In this document: piece after piece, positions 40,070 through 49,192 of the stretch
How positions within the stretch are numbered: the stretch's first letter is position 1
How the letters are laid out: each line of letters starts with the position of its first letter
Notes under the pieces: generated by a model
Seen by the model: only the letters and a program-made list of their open reading frames with translations
Database searches by the model: none
What the model was told of the DNA's origin: nothing
NCBI GenBank assembly: GCA_903846025.1
Contig: CAIMZP010000059.1
Span: forward strand, 79,916-136,791
Direction: 5' to 3'
Origin: an uncultured beta proteobacterium
Lineage (GTDB): Bacteria > Pseudomonadota > Gammaproteobacteria > Burkholderiales > Burkholderiaceae
DNA length: 56,876 bases
Made by a program: the position numbers and the translations under genes

Positions 40070-40136
40070 GCATGTGCGGTTAATCTACCCGCTATTCAAT
40101 GAATCCCCAAAAACTTAGCAGTTCTTAGATTCGGGG

Positions 40137-40161
40137 TCCCATTTTTGGGATTTTTATTTTT
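40137..40161 (+). terminator. Small hairpin with U-tract upstream of mrp
   Basis: TCCCA (40137-40141), loop TTTT, TGGGA (40146-40150), then TTTTTATTTTT. It ends nine bases before the ATG of mrp. It could terminate readthrough, or act as an attenuator or leader structure for mrp. Upstream AATCCCCAAAAA (about 40112-40123) could pair with its 3' half as an alternative fold. Confidence 0.4.
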
Positions 40162-40169
40162 AGGAGAGT

Positions 40170-41261
40170 ATGTTGGCTGTAACTGTAGAGTCTGTTCAGG
40201 CGGTATTAAAAGGTCTTATTGATCCAAATACTAAAATTGATTTTGTGAGCGCAAGAGCTATAAAAAACTTGCGCGTTGAAGATGGTGATGTCAGTCTCGA
40301 TATTGTTCTGGGTTATCCCGCTAAAAGTCAATTTGATGCAATTCGTAAATCAGTTATTAATGCTTTGCGCCCATTATCTGAAGTAAAAAATGTTAGCGTC
40401 AATGTTAGCAGTCAAATTGTGGCCCACTCCGTGCAAAGAGGGGTGAAGTTACTGCCTGGCGTTAAAAATATTGTTGCAATAGCCAGCGGTAAGGGTGGCG
40501 TAGGAAAATCAACTACTGCTGTAAATCTCGCCCTAGCTTTGGCAGCGGAGGGTGCTCAGGTAGGTATTTTAGATGCGGATATTTACGGGCCAAGCCAGCC
40601 AATGATGTTAGGTATTACAGGTCGACCAGAATCCATTGAAGAGAATACGATTGAGCCCATGGAAGGCCATGGCTTGCAAGCCAGTTCGATCGGTTTTTTA
40701 ATTGAAGAGGATAGCCCCATGGTTTGGCGTGGCCCAATGGTTACCTCTGCTCTGGAGCAGTTACTTCGCCAGACTCGCTGGCGTGATCTGGATTATCTAA
40801 TTGTCGATATGCCTCCTGGAACTGGTGATATTCAGCTTACTCTATCCCAGAAGGTACCAGTGACTGGTGCAGTAATAGTCACTACCCCACAAGATATTGC
40901 CTTGCTAGATGCTCGTAAAGGCCTCAAAATGTTTGAGAAAGTCGGCGTGCCAATAGTAGGTATTATTGAGAACATGAGCACCTATGTCTGCCCAAACTGT
41001 GGGCATGAAGAGCATATTTTTGGCAGTGGCGGTGGTGAAAAGATGTGCAAAGAATATGGCGTTGAATTTTTGGGTTCCTTACCACTCAATTTGTCTATTC
41101 GTGAGCAAGCGGACGCTGGTCGCCCGACGGTAGTTGCTGATCCAGATGGCGCCATTAGCGCTATCTATAAAACTATTGCCAGGCAGGTTGCTATAAGAGT
41201 TGCAAGCCTCTCAAAAGACATGAGCAGTAAATTTCCCAACATTGTGGTTCAAAATACCTGA
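40170..41261 (+). CDS. apbC: Iron-sulfur cluster carrier protein Mrp/ApbC
   Basis: This P-loop ATPase scaffolds and delivers Fe-S clusters. The N-terminal MIP18-like domain spans about residues 1-85. The deviant Walker motif GKGGVGKS is at 107-114, followed by VDMPPGTGDIQLTLSQ. The bridging-cluster cysteines are in YVCPNCGHEE near residue 275. The protein has 363 residues. The formate dehydrogenase cluster, rich in Fe-S proteins, begins six bases downstream, so cotranscription is possible. Confidence 0.94.
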   Translation: MLAVTVESVQAVLKGLIDPNTKIDFVSARAIKNLRVEDGDVSLDIVLGYPAKSQFDAIRKSVINALRPLSEVKNVSVNVSSQIVAHSVQRGVKLLPGVKNIVAIASGKGGVGKSTTAVNLALALAAEGAQVGILDADIYGPSQPMMLGITGRPESIEENTIEPMEGHGLQASSIGFLIEEDSPMVWRGPMVTSALEQLLRQTRWRDLDYLIVDMPPGTGDIQLTLSQKVPVTGAVIVTTPQDIALLDARKGLKMFEKVGVPIVGIIENMSTYVCPNCGHEEHIFGSGGGEKMCKEYGVEFLGSLPLNLSIREQADAGRPTVVADPDGAISAIYKTIARQVAIRVASLSKDMSSKFPNIVVQNT

Positions 41262-41267
41262 GGTCTT

Positions 41268-41807
41268 ATGCGCTTTGCAGTATTGATGCGTAAGCAGAAC
41301 GTCAATAACCCATGGATTACATTTCAATGGGCTCCTCAGGAAGTTTTTCCTGATTTTGGCCAATTCGCATCGCCAGTAAATCAAAGCAATCAAATTACTG
41401 GGCAATTTTTAGACTGTGATAGCGAGGGAGAGTCTTGGCTTTTTACGGGCTTTGAATTAAATCTTTTTCCAGATGAGGCTGAGGGCTACTATCTCAACAT
41501 TTCTTCTGCTAGACCCTGTTGGTTTGTGATGTGGCGTCTTGAGGATGACATCAATCGCTATGTTGATTCACAATCCATTGATCGGGCTCAATCAGGGCTG
41601 CAGTTTGCAGTGCCGCATCGGATCTGCGTGAGTTACAACGAGGCTGCGCGCCTCCTTGATGGTGGAGAATCAGTAGATAGTGTGCTTCTTAGTGATGAGC
41701 ATGCTACTTGGCTGCAAGAATATGTGAACGAGCATTACCATCCAGAGGCAAAAAAGCGGCATCGCCCAGAGTCCTTTAAAGGCGCTGAGCGCCCAGGAGA
41801 TATTTAA
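41268..41807 (+). CDS. DUF3305 protein of the formate dehydrogenase cluster
   Basis: The 179-residue soluble protein begins FAVLMRKQNVNNPWITFQWAP, typical of DUF3305, with WFVMWRLEDD and VSYNEAARLLDGGESVDSV later. The function is unknown. It overlaps the DUF3306 gene by one base (TAATG), and the pair regularly occurs with formate dehydrogenase genes in betaproteobacteria. A role in enzyme maturation is inference. The C-terminus is basic and His-rich (HYHPEAKKRHRPES). Confidence 0.82.
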   Translation: MRFAVLMRKQNVNNPWITFQWAPQEVFPDFGQFASPVNQSNQITGQFLDCDSEGESWLFTGFELNLFPDEAEGYYLNISSARPCWFVMWRLEDDINRYVDSQSIDRAQSGLQFAVPHRICVSYNEAARLLDGGESVDSVLLSDEHATWLQEYVNEHYHPEAKKRHRPESFKGAERPGDI

Positions 41808-42361
41808 TGTCTGGTTTTCTTAATCGTTGGTCTCGACGTAAGTCAGGGGAGTCGCTTAGACCTAAACTAGCCGATGATCGCTCGATCGAAAACTCAGTAG
41901 AGACTGTAGAAAAGGCTTCAGATATAGAGCCTGTGCCTGTGCCAGCCTCTTTGGAAGATGTGGAGAGAATCGATCGTTTTGCGCCTGATTTCTCGGCCTT
42001 TATGCAGCCAGACGTTGATCCACTAGTACAACAGGCCGCCCTGAAAAAAATGTTCTCAGACCCCCATTTTAATGTGATGGATGGTTTGGATATTTATATT
42101 GATGATTATTCTAAGTCAGACCCAATACCCCTGGAAATGCTCAAGCGCATGGTTCAGTCTGACATGCTAAATATCTTTCGCAAAAATGATGGTAGTCCAC
42201 CGGATGAAGATGAGCCACATACAGTTAGTTCGCCTGTACCTGAGGCAACAGAAAAAACCTTACCCTTGCTTGATCAGGCTGATTCAAGACCCAAAGATTT
42301 GGGAGCCGGGTTAAATATCGATACATTAGGCCCCGCTATGGCGGACAAGAAAACCAGCTAA
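41807..42361 (+). CDS. DUF3306 protein of the formate dehydrogenase cluster
   Basis: The 184-residue, mostly acidic and probably partly disordered protein begins MSGFLNRWSRRKSGES. A conserved core follows: FMQPDVDPLVQQAALKKMFSDPHFNVMDGLDIYIDDYS. It matches DUF3306, which pairs with DUF3305. No catalytic motif is visible. It could be an adaptor or maturation factor for the polyferredoxin or dehydrogenase (inference). Confidence 0.82.
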   Translation: MSGFLNRWSRRKSGESLRPKLADDRSIENSVETVEKASDIEPVPVPASLEDVERIDRFAPDFSAFMQPDVDPLVQQAALKKMFSDPHFNVMDGLDIYIDDYSKSDPIPLEMLKRMVQSDMLNIFRKNDGSPPDEDEPHTVSSPVPEATEKTLPLLDQADSRPKDLGAGLNIDTLGPAMADKKTS

Positions 42362-42373
42362 GAAGAAGAATGA

Positions 42374-44464
42374 ATGAGTCAAAAACTAATTTGTAATTGC
42401 AACGGCACCATGCCTTTGGATGCGAAAGCCTTTGGCTTGACTATGCATACTTCATTATGTAGGCAGGAGGTTGGCTCTTTCTTGAAAGCGCTTGATGGCG
42501 ATGAGTCACTTGTAATTGCATGCACTCAGGAGGGCGCTTTATTTGGCGAGTTAGCCGCTCAATCCGAAAAGCCATTGGTGGCGCCATTACGTTTTGTAAA
42601 TATTCGTGAAATAGCTGGTTGGACACAAGAAGCTAAATCGTCAGGACCGAAGATCGCCGCATTGCTAGCGTTAGCGGATATGCCAGAAGCCGAGCCTGTT
42701 CCAGCAGTTAGTTATGAGAGCCAAGGTAGATTGTTAATTATTGGCCCTGGGGATCAAGCTCTGCCTTGGGCTGAAAAATTAAGCGATTCTCTAGATGTCT
42801 CAGTGCTCTGTACAGAATCTGTAACATTACCTATTGCACGGAACTATCCAATTTACACGGGTAATGTCACAAAGCTCGACGGTTATCTTGGTAACTTTTC
42901 AGTTGAGTGGGACTTGCAAAATCCAATTGATCCTGAAATGTGCACACGCTGTGGCGCGTGCGTGGAAGTTTGTCCAGAAAATGCGATAGACGATTCATTT
43001 CAGATTGACTTAAATAAATGCAAATCTCATCGCGCCTGTATTACTGCCTGCGCCAGCATCGGTGCCATTTCTTTCGATCGGATTGATCGTAAGCGTAGTT
43101 CGGAGTTTGACTTGGTGATGGATTTACGTGCAGATCCCAAAATGCCGATGAGTCAAACACCTCAGGGCTATTTTTCCCCTGGAAAAGACCTGCTAGATCA
43201 GGCTTTTGTGGCGAGTGAATTGCTCGACTTGATTGGTGAATTTGAAAAGCCTAAATACTTTTCTTATAACGAAAAGATTTGTGCCCATGGTCGAAATGGC
43301 AAAGTAGGGTGCAGTGCATGTATTGATGTTTGTTCTACTGCAGCCATTAACTCCTTGTTTAAAGGTGGTCAAGGCACGGTAGAGGTGAACCCTAATCTTT
43401 GCATGGGTTGTGGTGCTTGTTCAACAGTCTGCCCATCAGGTGCGATGCGCTATAACTACCCAAGCGTTTCACATCAGGGCAAAGAGCTCAAAACGCTAGC
43501 GAATGTATTCAGTGCTGAGTGGGCTAAATCAAAACAATTAACTGCCCCAAGCTTGTTATTGCATACACTCAAAACTGGTACTCAGTTGATTGATTCGTTG
43601 GGTCGCGCAGCGCATTTACGGCCGAAGCAATTTGAAGGTCTGCCCGCCTTTCTCCTGCCTTATGGGATTGAGCATATTGCCTCAACTGGTATTGATCTAT
43701 GGTTAGGCGCCTTGAGCTACGGCTTCGGCGAAGTAGTATTGCTGTTAAGTGGAGATGAGGATCCCTCTTATCGTGCTGCGCTAGAAACCCAAAGTGCCTT
43801 AGCCAATGCCGTTCTTCTAGCTTATGGATTTGATGCCAGAATTCAGTTGATTTGCGCACACTCTACGGATGATCTTCAGACGATTTCTGTTGCAATGGGT
43901 CGTTTACGCGAGCGTGGCTCACTCGCGGCGATCTGTACGCCCGCTACTTTTGGGCTTAGTAATCAAAAGAGGGAAACGGTTGAGTCTGTATTGGAGCATT
44001 TACAAAAGCAAGCCAATAAGGCGCTCCCAATTGCGGGAGTTGCTTTACCTCACTCCTCCTTTTTAGGTGGGCTTGTTATTAACAAGGAGGCTTGCACACT
44101 ATGCATGTCTTGCGTAGGTAGTTGCCCAGAAGGCGCTTTATTGGATAACCTTGACGAGCCAAAACTCTCCTTTATTGAGAAGCAGTGTGTTCAGTGTGGA
44201 ATTTGCGTCCAAACCTGCCCAGAGCAGGCGCTTGCTTTGAATCCCCGACTACTATCGGTGGAACAACGAAAGCAAAAAATAGAGCTTAATGAATCCAAGC
44301 CGTTTCACTGTATTAGCTGTGGCAAAGTTTTTGGCACCCTCAAAATGGTGGATTTAATGTTGTCAAAGCTGGGGTCGCATGGCGCCTTTGCCGGTGCTGC
44401 TATGGATAGATTAAGAATGTGTAGTGATTGTCGTGTGGTGGATATGGTGAAAAAAGAAACATGA
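42374..44464 (+). CDS. Polyferredoxin-like multi 4Fe-4S protein of the formate dehydrogenase cluster
   Basis: The 696-residue soluble protein begins with KLICNCNGTMPLDA. It has 4Fe-4S motifs CTRCGACVEVC (from Cys190), CKSHRACITAC (from 216), CMGCGACSTVC (from 343), CTLCMSCVGSC (from 574) and CVQCGICVQTC (near 605). An irregular motif CAHGRNGKVGCSACIDVC starts at 303. The C-terminus has two CX2C pairs (HCISCGKVFG and RMCSDCRVVD) that look like a zinc ribbon. Between 400 and 560 lies a domain without cysteine clusters. It probably moves electrons or assists assembly of formate dehydrogenase. The partner is unknown. Confidence 0.83.
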   Translation: MSQKLICNCNGTMPLDAKAFGLTMHTSLCRQEVGSFLKALDGDESLVIACTQEGALFGELAAQSEKPLVAPLRFVNIREIAGWTQEAKSSGPKIAALLALADMPEAEPVPAVSYESQGRLLIIGPGDQALPWAEKLSDSLDVSVLCTESVTLPIARNYPIYTGNVTKLDGYLGNFSVEWDLQNPIDPEMCTRCGACVEVCPENAIDDSFQIDLNKCKSHRACITACASIGAISFDRIDRKRSSEFDLVMDLRADPKMPMSQTPQGYFSPGKDLLDQAFVASELLDLIGEFEKPKYFSYNEKICAHGRNGKVGCSACIDVCSTAAINSLFKGGQGTVEVNPNLCMGCGACSTVCPSGAMRYNYPSVSHQGKELKTLANVFSAEWAKSKQLTAPSLLLHTLKTGTQLIDSLGRAAHLRPKQFEGLPAFLLPYGIEHIASTGIDLWLGALSYGFGEVVLLLSGDEDPSYRAALETQSALANAVLLAYGFDARIQLICAHSTDDLQTISVAMGRLRERGSLAAICTPATFGLSNQKRETVESVLEHLQKQANKALPIAGVALPHSSFLGGLVINKEACTLCMSCVGSCPEGALLDNLDEPKLSFIEKQCVQCGICVQTCPEQALALNPRLLSVEQRKQKIELNESKPFHCISCGKVFGTLKMVDLMLSKLGSHGAFAGAAMDRLRMCSDCRVVDMVKKET

Positions 44465-45105
44465 GCGAACAAGCGCAAGAGAAAGTTTCAACTGAGATTG
44501 GGGATGTTGGCATGCCAGAAGATCTGGCGAGAGCCGATTTATACGGCTTGATTGCTAGGCTTTATCACCTCCCTCCAGACCAGGAGCTGCTTGATCAAAT
44601 CGCTGCATCTATTCCTGAGGGAAAAGAAATTCAACTAGAAGATGCCCCTCTCGCAAAGGTTTGGCATGGTGTTGTTGAGGTTGCAAAAAATAATTCAGCC
44701 AAAGCCTGGCATGACGAATTTGATTTGAACTTTATTAGTGTAGGTAGGCCAAATGTGATTCTGAATGGATCTTTTTATATGGCCGGCCACCTGAATGAAA
44801 GACCTTTGGTGGATATTCGCCGCGCTTTGGAGATTTTTAGCCTTGAGTCTGCTCAGGCAGTAACCGAAACAGAGGATCACATTTCAGCATTGTGTGAAGT
44901 GATGCGCTATCTTATTGCTGGTGATGATGTGGAAATCTCCAACCTTACAAATCAAAGGGTCTTTTTTAATGACCATATTCGCCCTTGGTATGACGAATTA
45001 TGTGATGCAATAGAGGACATTTCTGATATGCATCTTTATCACCCTGTAGCCTCATTAACTAGGGAATTTCTAGCAATTGAAGGTCAGAGTTTTGACATGA
45101 TTTGA
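44461..45105 (+). CDS. TorD/DmsD-family molybdoenzyme chaperone
   Basis: The ATG at 44461 overlaps the preceding stop (ATGA) and gives 214 residues. An in-frame ATG at 44428 lies inside the previous gene. The all-helical protein has ARADLYGLIARLYHLPPDQELL and FMAGHL-like NGSFYMAGHLNERPL motifs and the EDHISALCEVMRYLIAGDD segment, which match the TorD family. It should guard the twin-arginine signal and cofactor loading of the formate dehydrogenase catalytic subunit encoded next. Confidence 0.87.
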   Translation: MSEQAQEKVSTEIGDVGMPEDLARADLYGLIARLYHLPPDQELLDQIAASIPEGKEIQLEDAPLAKVWHGVVEVAKNNSAKAWHDEFDLNFISVGRPNVILNGSFYMAGHLNERPLVDIRRALEIFSLESAQAVTETEDHISALCEVMRYLIAGDDVEISNLTNQRVFFNDHIRPWYDELCDAIEDISDMHLYHPVASLTREFLAIEGQSFDMI

Positions 45106-45187
45106 TATTGCGTTGCAATAAAATAATTACCACTTGAATGAGTGAATTGATTGGCGTAAATGTCAAAAATGCAATTAAGAATTACAC

Positions 45188-45201
45188 TTGATTAAAATCA
45201 A
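45188..45201. promoter_or_regulatory. Perfect FNR/Anr-type box upstream of the fdh Tat protein gene
   Basis: TTGATTAAAATCAA is an exact TTGAT-N4-ATCAA palindrome, the consensus of FNR-like regulators. Its centre is only about 30 bases before the GTG at 45225. It lies between a weak TTACAC (45182-45187) and TATAAA (45205-45210), which are 17 bases apart. This placement fits repression of a local promoter better than classical activation at -41.5. Confidence 0.5.
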
Positions 45202-45224
45202 GAATATAAAAAAAGGATCATGCC

Positions 45225-45446
45225 GTGAATACAAAAATAAAGGCTACAGCGATCGAAGGAAGTAAGCCTTCTCGCCGGAAGTTTTTCATTGGTGCTGGCG
45301 CCGCCGTTGGCGTAGTCGCCGTCGCATCCCAAACCTCAATTGGTAAGGCTGTCATTCAAGAGATTGGTAGCACGGTTGTCAATAAGGATGACGGCTACCA
45401 AGTCTCCGCACACATTCGCAAATACTATGAAACTACGATGTTGTAA
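45225..45446 (+). CDS. Formate dehydrogenase region Tat-target small protein
   Basis: The 73-residue protein starts at GTG 45225 after AAAAAGGA. The twin-arginine motif SRRKFFIGAG, then a hydrophobic stretch AAVGVVAVASQ, define an export or membrane-anchor signal. The remainder GYQVSAHIRKYYETTML resembles the small Tat-target family found in formate dehydrogenase clusters. It probably stays attached as a membrane-anchored accessory subunit (inference). Confidence 0.82.
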   Translation: MNTKIKATAIEGSKPSRRKFFIGAGAAVGVVAVASQTSIGKAVIQEIGSTVVNKDDGYQVSAHIRKYYETTML

Positions 45447-45519
45447 TACTTAGCGCCGATCAACGTTTATTTGCTTGTTCTAAAACCAATATATATAAAA
45501 ATTTTCTTAGGGACAATAT

Positions 45520-48504
45520 ATGAGTCTGACTCGTAAATCCAATACCCCCCAAAGCAGTCGCCCAGTTCCAGTCTCCCGTCTAATTGGCAGTCTATCCCGC
45601 GGACTTAAAGCAGCAGTCCCAACGATGGACCGTCGCGCATTCTTGAAGCGTTCGGGCGTAGGTGTAGGAGCGGGTATTGCAGCTAGTCAACTGAGCTTGG
45701 TGCAAAAGGCAGTGGCAGATCCAAGCAAAGCCATGCTTGATGGTAAAGGTAAGATTGAGGTTAAGAGATCAATTTGTACCCATTGCTCAGTCGGTTGTGC
45801 GGTAGATGCTACAGTAGAAAATGGTGTTTGGGTTCGACAAAACCCTGTATTTGATTCGCCAATTAACTTAGGTGCACATTGCGCTAAAGGTGCCGCACTG
45901 CGCGAGCATGGTCATGGTGATTTCCGGTTGCGCTACCCGATGAAATTGGTTGATGGTAAATATCAGCGTATTTCTTGGGATCAGGCGCTGACTGAAATTA
46001 CTGCGCAGATGAAAGAACTTCGCACAAAGTACAGCCCAGACTCACTATTTTTCATCGGTTCCTCAAAGCACAATAACGAACAAGCTTATTTATTGCGTAA
46101 GTGGGTTTCCTTTTTTGGAACCAACAATACCGATCATCAAGCTCGTATCTGCCACTCTACAACCGTTGCCGGTGTTGCCAATACTTGGGGCTACGGTGCG
46201 ATGACCAATAGCTATAACGACATGATGAATGCTAAGGCCGCTTTGTATATTGGCTCAAATGCTGCTGAAGCGCACCCTGTTTCCATGCTTAGTCTCTTGC
46301 ACGCCAAAGAAAATGGCTGCAAAGTCATTGTGGTTGATCCTCGCTATACCCGCACTGCGGCAAAGTCCGATCAGTATGTCAGGATTCGCTCTGGATCAGA
46401 TATCCCCTTCTTGTATGGCGTTCTTTATCACATCTTTAAAAACGGCTGGGAAGATAAAAAATACATTAACGACCGCGTATACGGAATGGAGGAAATCCGT
46501 AAAGAAGCTATGGAGAAGTGGACTCCCGCCAATGTCGAGGAAGCATGTGGGGTTCCAGAGGCGCAGGTTTATCAGGTTGCTAAAACGATGGCTGAAAATC
46601 GTCCTAGTACGTTGGTTTGGTGCATGGGTCAGACCCAGCACACCATTGGAAATGCGATGGTTCGTGCATCTTGTATCGTGCAATTAGCTTTAGGTAATGT
46701 CGGAAAGTCTGGTGGCGGTACAAATATTTTCCGCGGGCACGATAACGTGCAAGGCGCAACCGACGTTGGTCCAAACCCAGACTCTCTGCCAGGCTACTAC
46801 GGGCTCGCAGCTGGCTCATGGAAGCATTTTTCAACTGTGTGGGGCGTTGACTATGAGTGGATTAAGGGTCGTTACGCTCCTGACATGATGGAGAAATCTG
46901 GCACAACTGTCTCTCGTTGGGTTGATGCGGTGCTCGAGAAAAATGACATGATCGATCAGCAGACCAATGTAAAGGGTTTGTTCTTTTGGGGGCATGCCCC
47001 AAACTCCCAAACTCGTGGCTTAGATATGAAGCGCGCCATGAATAAGCTAGACCTATTGGTAGTTGTGGATCCATACCCAAGTGCAACTGCAGCAATGGCA
47101 GCGATGCCTCCAGCAGAAGGTGATTTGGTTAACAAAAATCGTAATGTTTATTTGCTGCCCGCAACAACACAGTTTGAAACTACGGGCTCAGCAACAGCCT
47201 CTAATCGTTCTTTGCAGTGGCGTGAAAAAGTGATCGATCCTTTGTTTGAGTCAGTTCCTGACCATGTAATCATGCAGGCTTTTGCAGATCGCCTTGGGTT
47301 TGGTAAAGAGTTATCGCTCAACTATAAAATGCTGGATTCGAAGTTTGCTGGTAAGCAATGGAGAGAGCCTCAAATCGAGGATATCTTGCGCGAGATTAAT
47401 CGTTCTTGTTGGTCAATTGGTTACACTGGTCAAACGCCTGAGCGACTCAAGGCACATATGCGGATGGTTGCAACCTTTGATCCTATGACATTAAAGTCTC
47501 GAGGTGGTGTCGATAAAGAGACTGGCTACGATACAACTGGGGATTACTATGGTTTGCCTTGGCCTTGCTATGGCACCGCAGCTATTAAGCATCCAGGCTC
47601 ACCAAATCTTTATGACACTAGTAAGAGCGTGATGGAGGGTGGCGGTAACTTTCGCGCCAACTTTGGCGTAGAGAAAGATGGTAAAAATTTATTGGCTGAG
47701 GATGGCTCTTATTCCAAAGGCTCTGCGATTAAAACTGGCTACCCAGAGTTTGACCACGTCCTTGTGAAGAAGTTGGGTTGGTGGAGTCAGTTAACAGACG
47801 AAGAGCAAAAGCTTGCTGAAGGTAAAAACTGGAAAACTGACTTATCAGGCGGTATTCAGCGTGTGGTGATGAAAAACGGTTGCCATCCATTCGGTAATGC
47901 AAAGGCGCGTGCAGTTGTTTGGAACTTCCCAGATGCCATTCCAGTGCACCGCGAGGCTCTTTACAGTACCAATGAGCCAATGATGCGCAAATATCCAACC
48001 GCTGCAGATAAGAAAAATTTCTGGCGCTTACCCACTTTATATAAAACAGTTCAAGACAAAAACTTGTCAGAGAAACTGTACGAGAAATTCCCAATCATTC
48101 TTACATCAGGTCGACTGGTGGAGTATGAGGGCGGAGGAGACGAGACCAGATCCAATCCTTGGTTGGCGGAGTTGCAGCAAGAAAACTTTGTTGAAATTAA
48201 TCCTAAGGCTGCTGAAGTGCGTGGTATCAAGAATTGGGATTATGTTTGGGTTAAATCGCCAACTGGCGCTCAAATTAAGGTGCGCGCTCTTGTTACTGTT
48301 CGGGTTGACCAAGGCACTGCTTTTGTCCCATTCCACTTTGCAGGCTGGTGGCAAGGGAACGACTTGCGTAAATACTACCCAGAAGGCGCATCTCCAATAG
48401 TCTTGGGCGAGGCGGTGAATACCGCTACGACCTATGGCTATGACATGGTGACAATGATGCAAGAAACCAAAACCACAATGTGCCAAATCGAAAAATTTGC
48501 CTAA
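45520..48504 (+). CDS. fdhA: Formate dehydrogenase catalytic (alpha) subunit, Cys type
   Basis: This periplasmic molybdopterin enzyme oxidises formate to CO2. The 994-residue protein has a Tat signal (MDRRAFLKRSGVGVGAG, about 36-52). The 4Fe-4S motif CTHCSVGC leads to a fourth Cys in GAHCAKG. The pterin domains are of the MPT dinucleotide type. The metal ligand is Cys211 in ARICHSTTVAG, where E. coli FdnG uses selenocysteine, so no recoding is needed. The ATG at 45520 follows AGGGAC. Confidence 0.95.
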   Translation: MSLTRKSNTPQSSRPVPVSRLIGSLSRGLKAAVPTMDRRAFLKRSGVGVGAGIAASQLSLVQKAVADPSKAMLDGKGKIEVKRSICTHCSVGCAVDATVENGVWVRQNPVFDSPINLGAHCAKGAALREHGHGDFRLRYPMKLVDGKYQRISWDQALTEITAQMKELRTKYSPDSLFFIGSSKHNNEQAYLLRKWVSFFGTNNTDHQARICHSTTVAGVANTWGYGAMTNSYNDMMNAKAALYIGSNAAEAHPVSMLSLLHAKENGCKVIVVDPRYTRTAAKSDQYVRIRSGSDIPFLYGVLYHIFKNGWEDKKYINDRVYGMEEIRKEAMEKWTPANVEEACGVPEAQVYQVAKTMAENRPSTLVWCMGQTQHTIGNAMVRASCIVQLALGNVGKSGGGTNIFRGHDNVQGATDVGPNPDSLPGYYGLAAGSWKHFSTVWGVDYEWIKGRYAPDMMEKSGTTVSRWVDAVLEKNDMIDQQTNVKGLFFWGHAPNSQTRGLDMKRAMNKLDLLVVVDPYPSATAAMAAMPPAEGDLVNKNRNVYLLPATTQFETTGSATASNRSLQWREKVIDPLFESVPDHVIMQAFADRLGFGKELSLNYKMLDSKFAGKQWREPQIEDILREINRSCWSIGYTGQTPERLKAHMRMVATFDPMTLKSRGGVDKETGYDTTGDYYGLPWPCYGTAAIKHPGSPNLYDTSKSVMEGGGNFRANFGVEKDGKNLLAEDGSYSKGSAIKTGYPEFDHVLVKKLGWWSQLTDEEQKLAEGKNWKTDLSGGIQRVVMKNGCHPFGNAKARAVVWNFPDAIPVHREALYSTNEPMMRKYPTAADKKNFWRLPTLYKTVQDKNLSEKLYEKFPIILTSGRLVEYEGGGDETRSNPWLAELQQENFVEINPKAAEVRGIKNWDYVWVKSPTGAQIKVRALVTVRVDQGTAFVPFHFAGWWQGNDLRKYYPEGASPIVLGEAVNTATTYGYDMVTMMQETKTTMCQIEKFA

Positions 48505-48532
48505 GTTAAAAAAATAAAGTCAGGAGAACACA

Positions 48533-49192
48533 ATGGCAAGAATGAAATTTATTTGTGATACCGAGCGCTGCATTGAGTGCAATGGTTGTGTCACTGCCTG
48601 TAAGAATGAAAACGAAGTTCCTTGGGGTGTAAATCGCAGGCGGGTAGTTACTGTGAATGATGGTGTGATTGGGCAGGAAAAATCAGTATCAGTAGCCTGT
48701 ATGCATTGCTCAGACGCACCTTGTATGGCGGTTTGTCCAGTAGATTGCTTTTATCGTACAGATGAAGGTGTTGTTTTGCATGACAAGGACATTTGTATTG
48801 GTTGTGGATATTGCTCTTTTGCCTGCCCATTTGGTGCGCCTCAGTTCCTTAGTAAGGGTGCGTTCGGTGTACGTAGCAAAATGGATAAGTGCACATTCTG
48901 TAGCGGAGGCCCAGAGGCTAACGGTAGTGTGGCAGAGTTTGAAAAATATGGTCGAAACCGCTTAGCAGAAGGTAAGTTGCCTTTGTGTGCCGAGATGTGT
49001 TCTACCAAAGCATTGATTGCCGGTGATAGCGATGTTATTTCCACCATCTTTAATAAACGAGTTACGGTTCGTGAATCTAATGGAAAATATGCTGGTTCTC
49101 AAATTTGGGGCTGGTCTACAGCTTACGGTCCATCTGGAACTCCGGTGCCAGTACCAACTCCAGCAGATAAAATCCCAGGAGAAAAATCGTGA
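48533..49192 (+). CDS. fdhB: Formate dehydrogenase Fe-S (beta) subunit
   Basis: The 219-residue electron-transfer subunit has four 4Fe-4S cluster motifs: CIECNGCVTACKNEN, CMHCSDAPCMAVCPVDC, CIGCGYCSFACPFG and a split set including KCTFCSGG and LPLCAEMC. It should pass electrons from the catalytic subunit to the cytochrome b subunit. It lacks an obvious C-terminal membrane helix. A strong AGGAG site precedes the ATG. Its stop overlaps the next GTG start (GTGA). Confidence 0.94.
   Translation: MARMKFICDTERCIECNGCVTACKNENEVPWGVNRRRVVTVNDGVIGQEKSVSVACMHCSDAPCMAVCPVDCFYRTDEGVVLHDKDICIGCGYCSFACPFGAPQFLSKGAFGVRSKMDKCTFCSGGPEANGSVAEFEKYGRNRLAEGKLPLCAEMCSTKALIAGDSDVISTIFNKRVTVRESNGKYAGSQIWGWSTAYGPSGTPVPVPTPADKIPGEKS

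Noticed and set aside
46141..46155. Possible selenocysteine codon in the formate dehydrogenase active site
   Set aside because: The codon is TGC (Cys211), not TGA, so no recoding is required.
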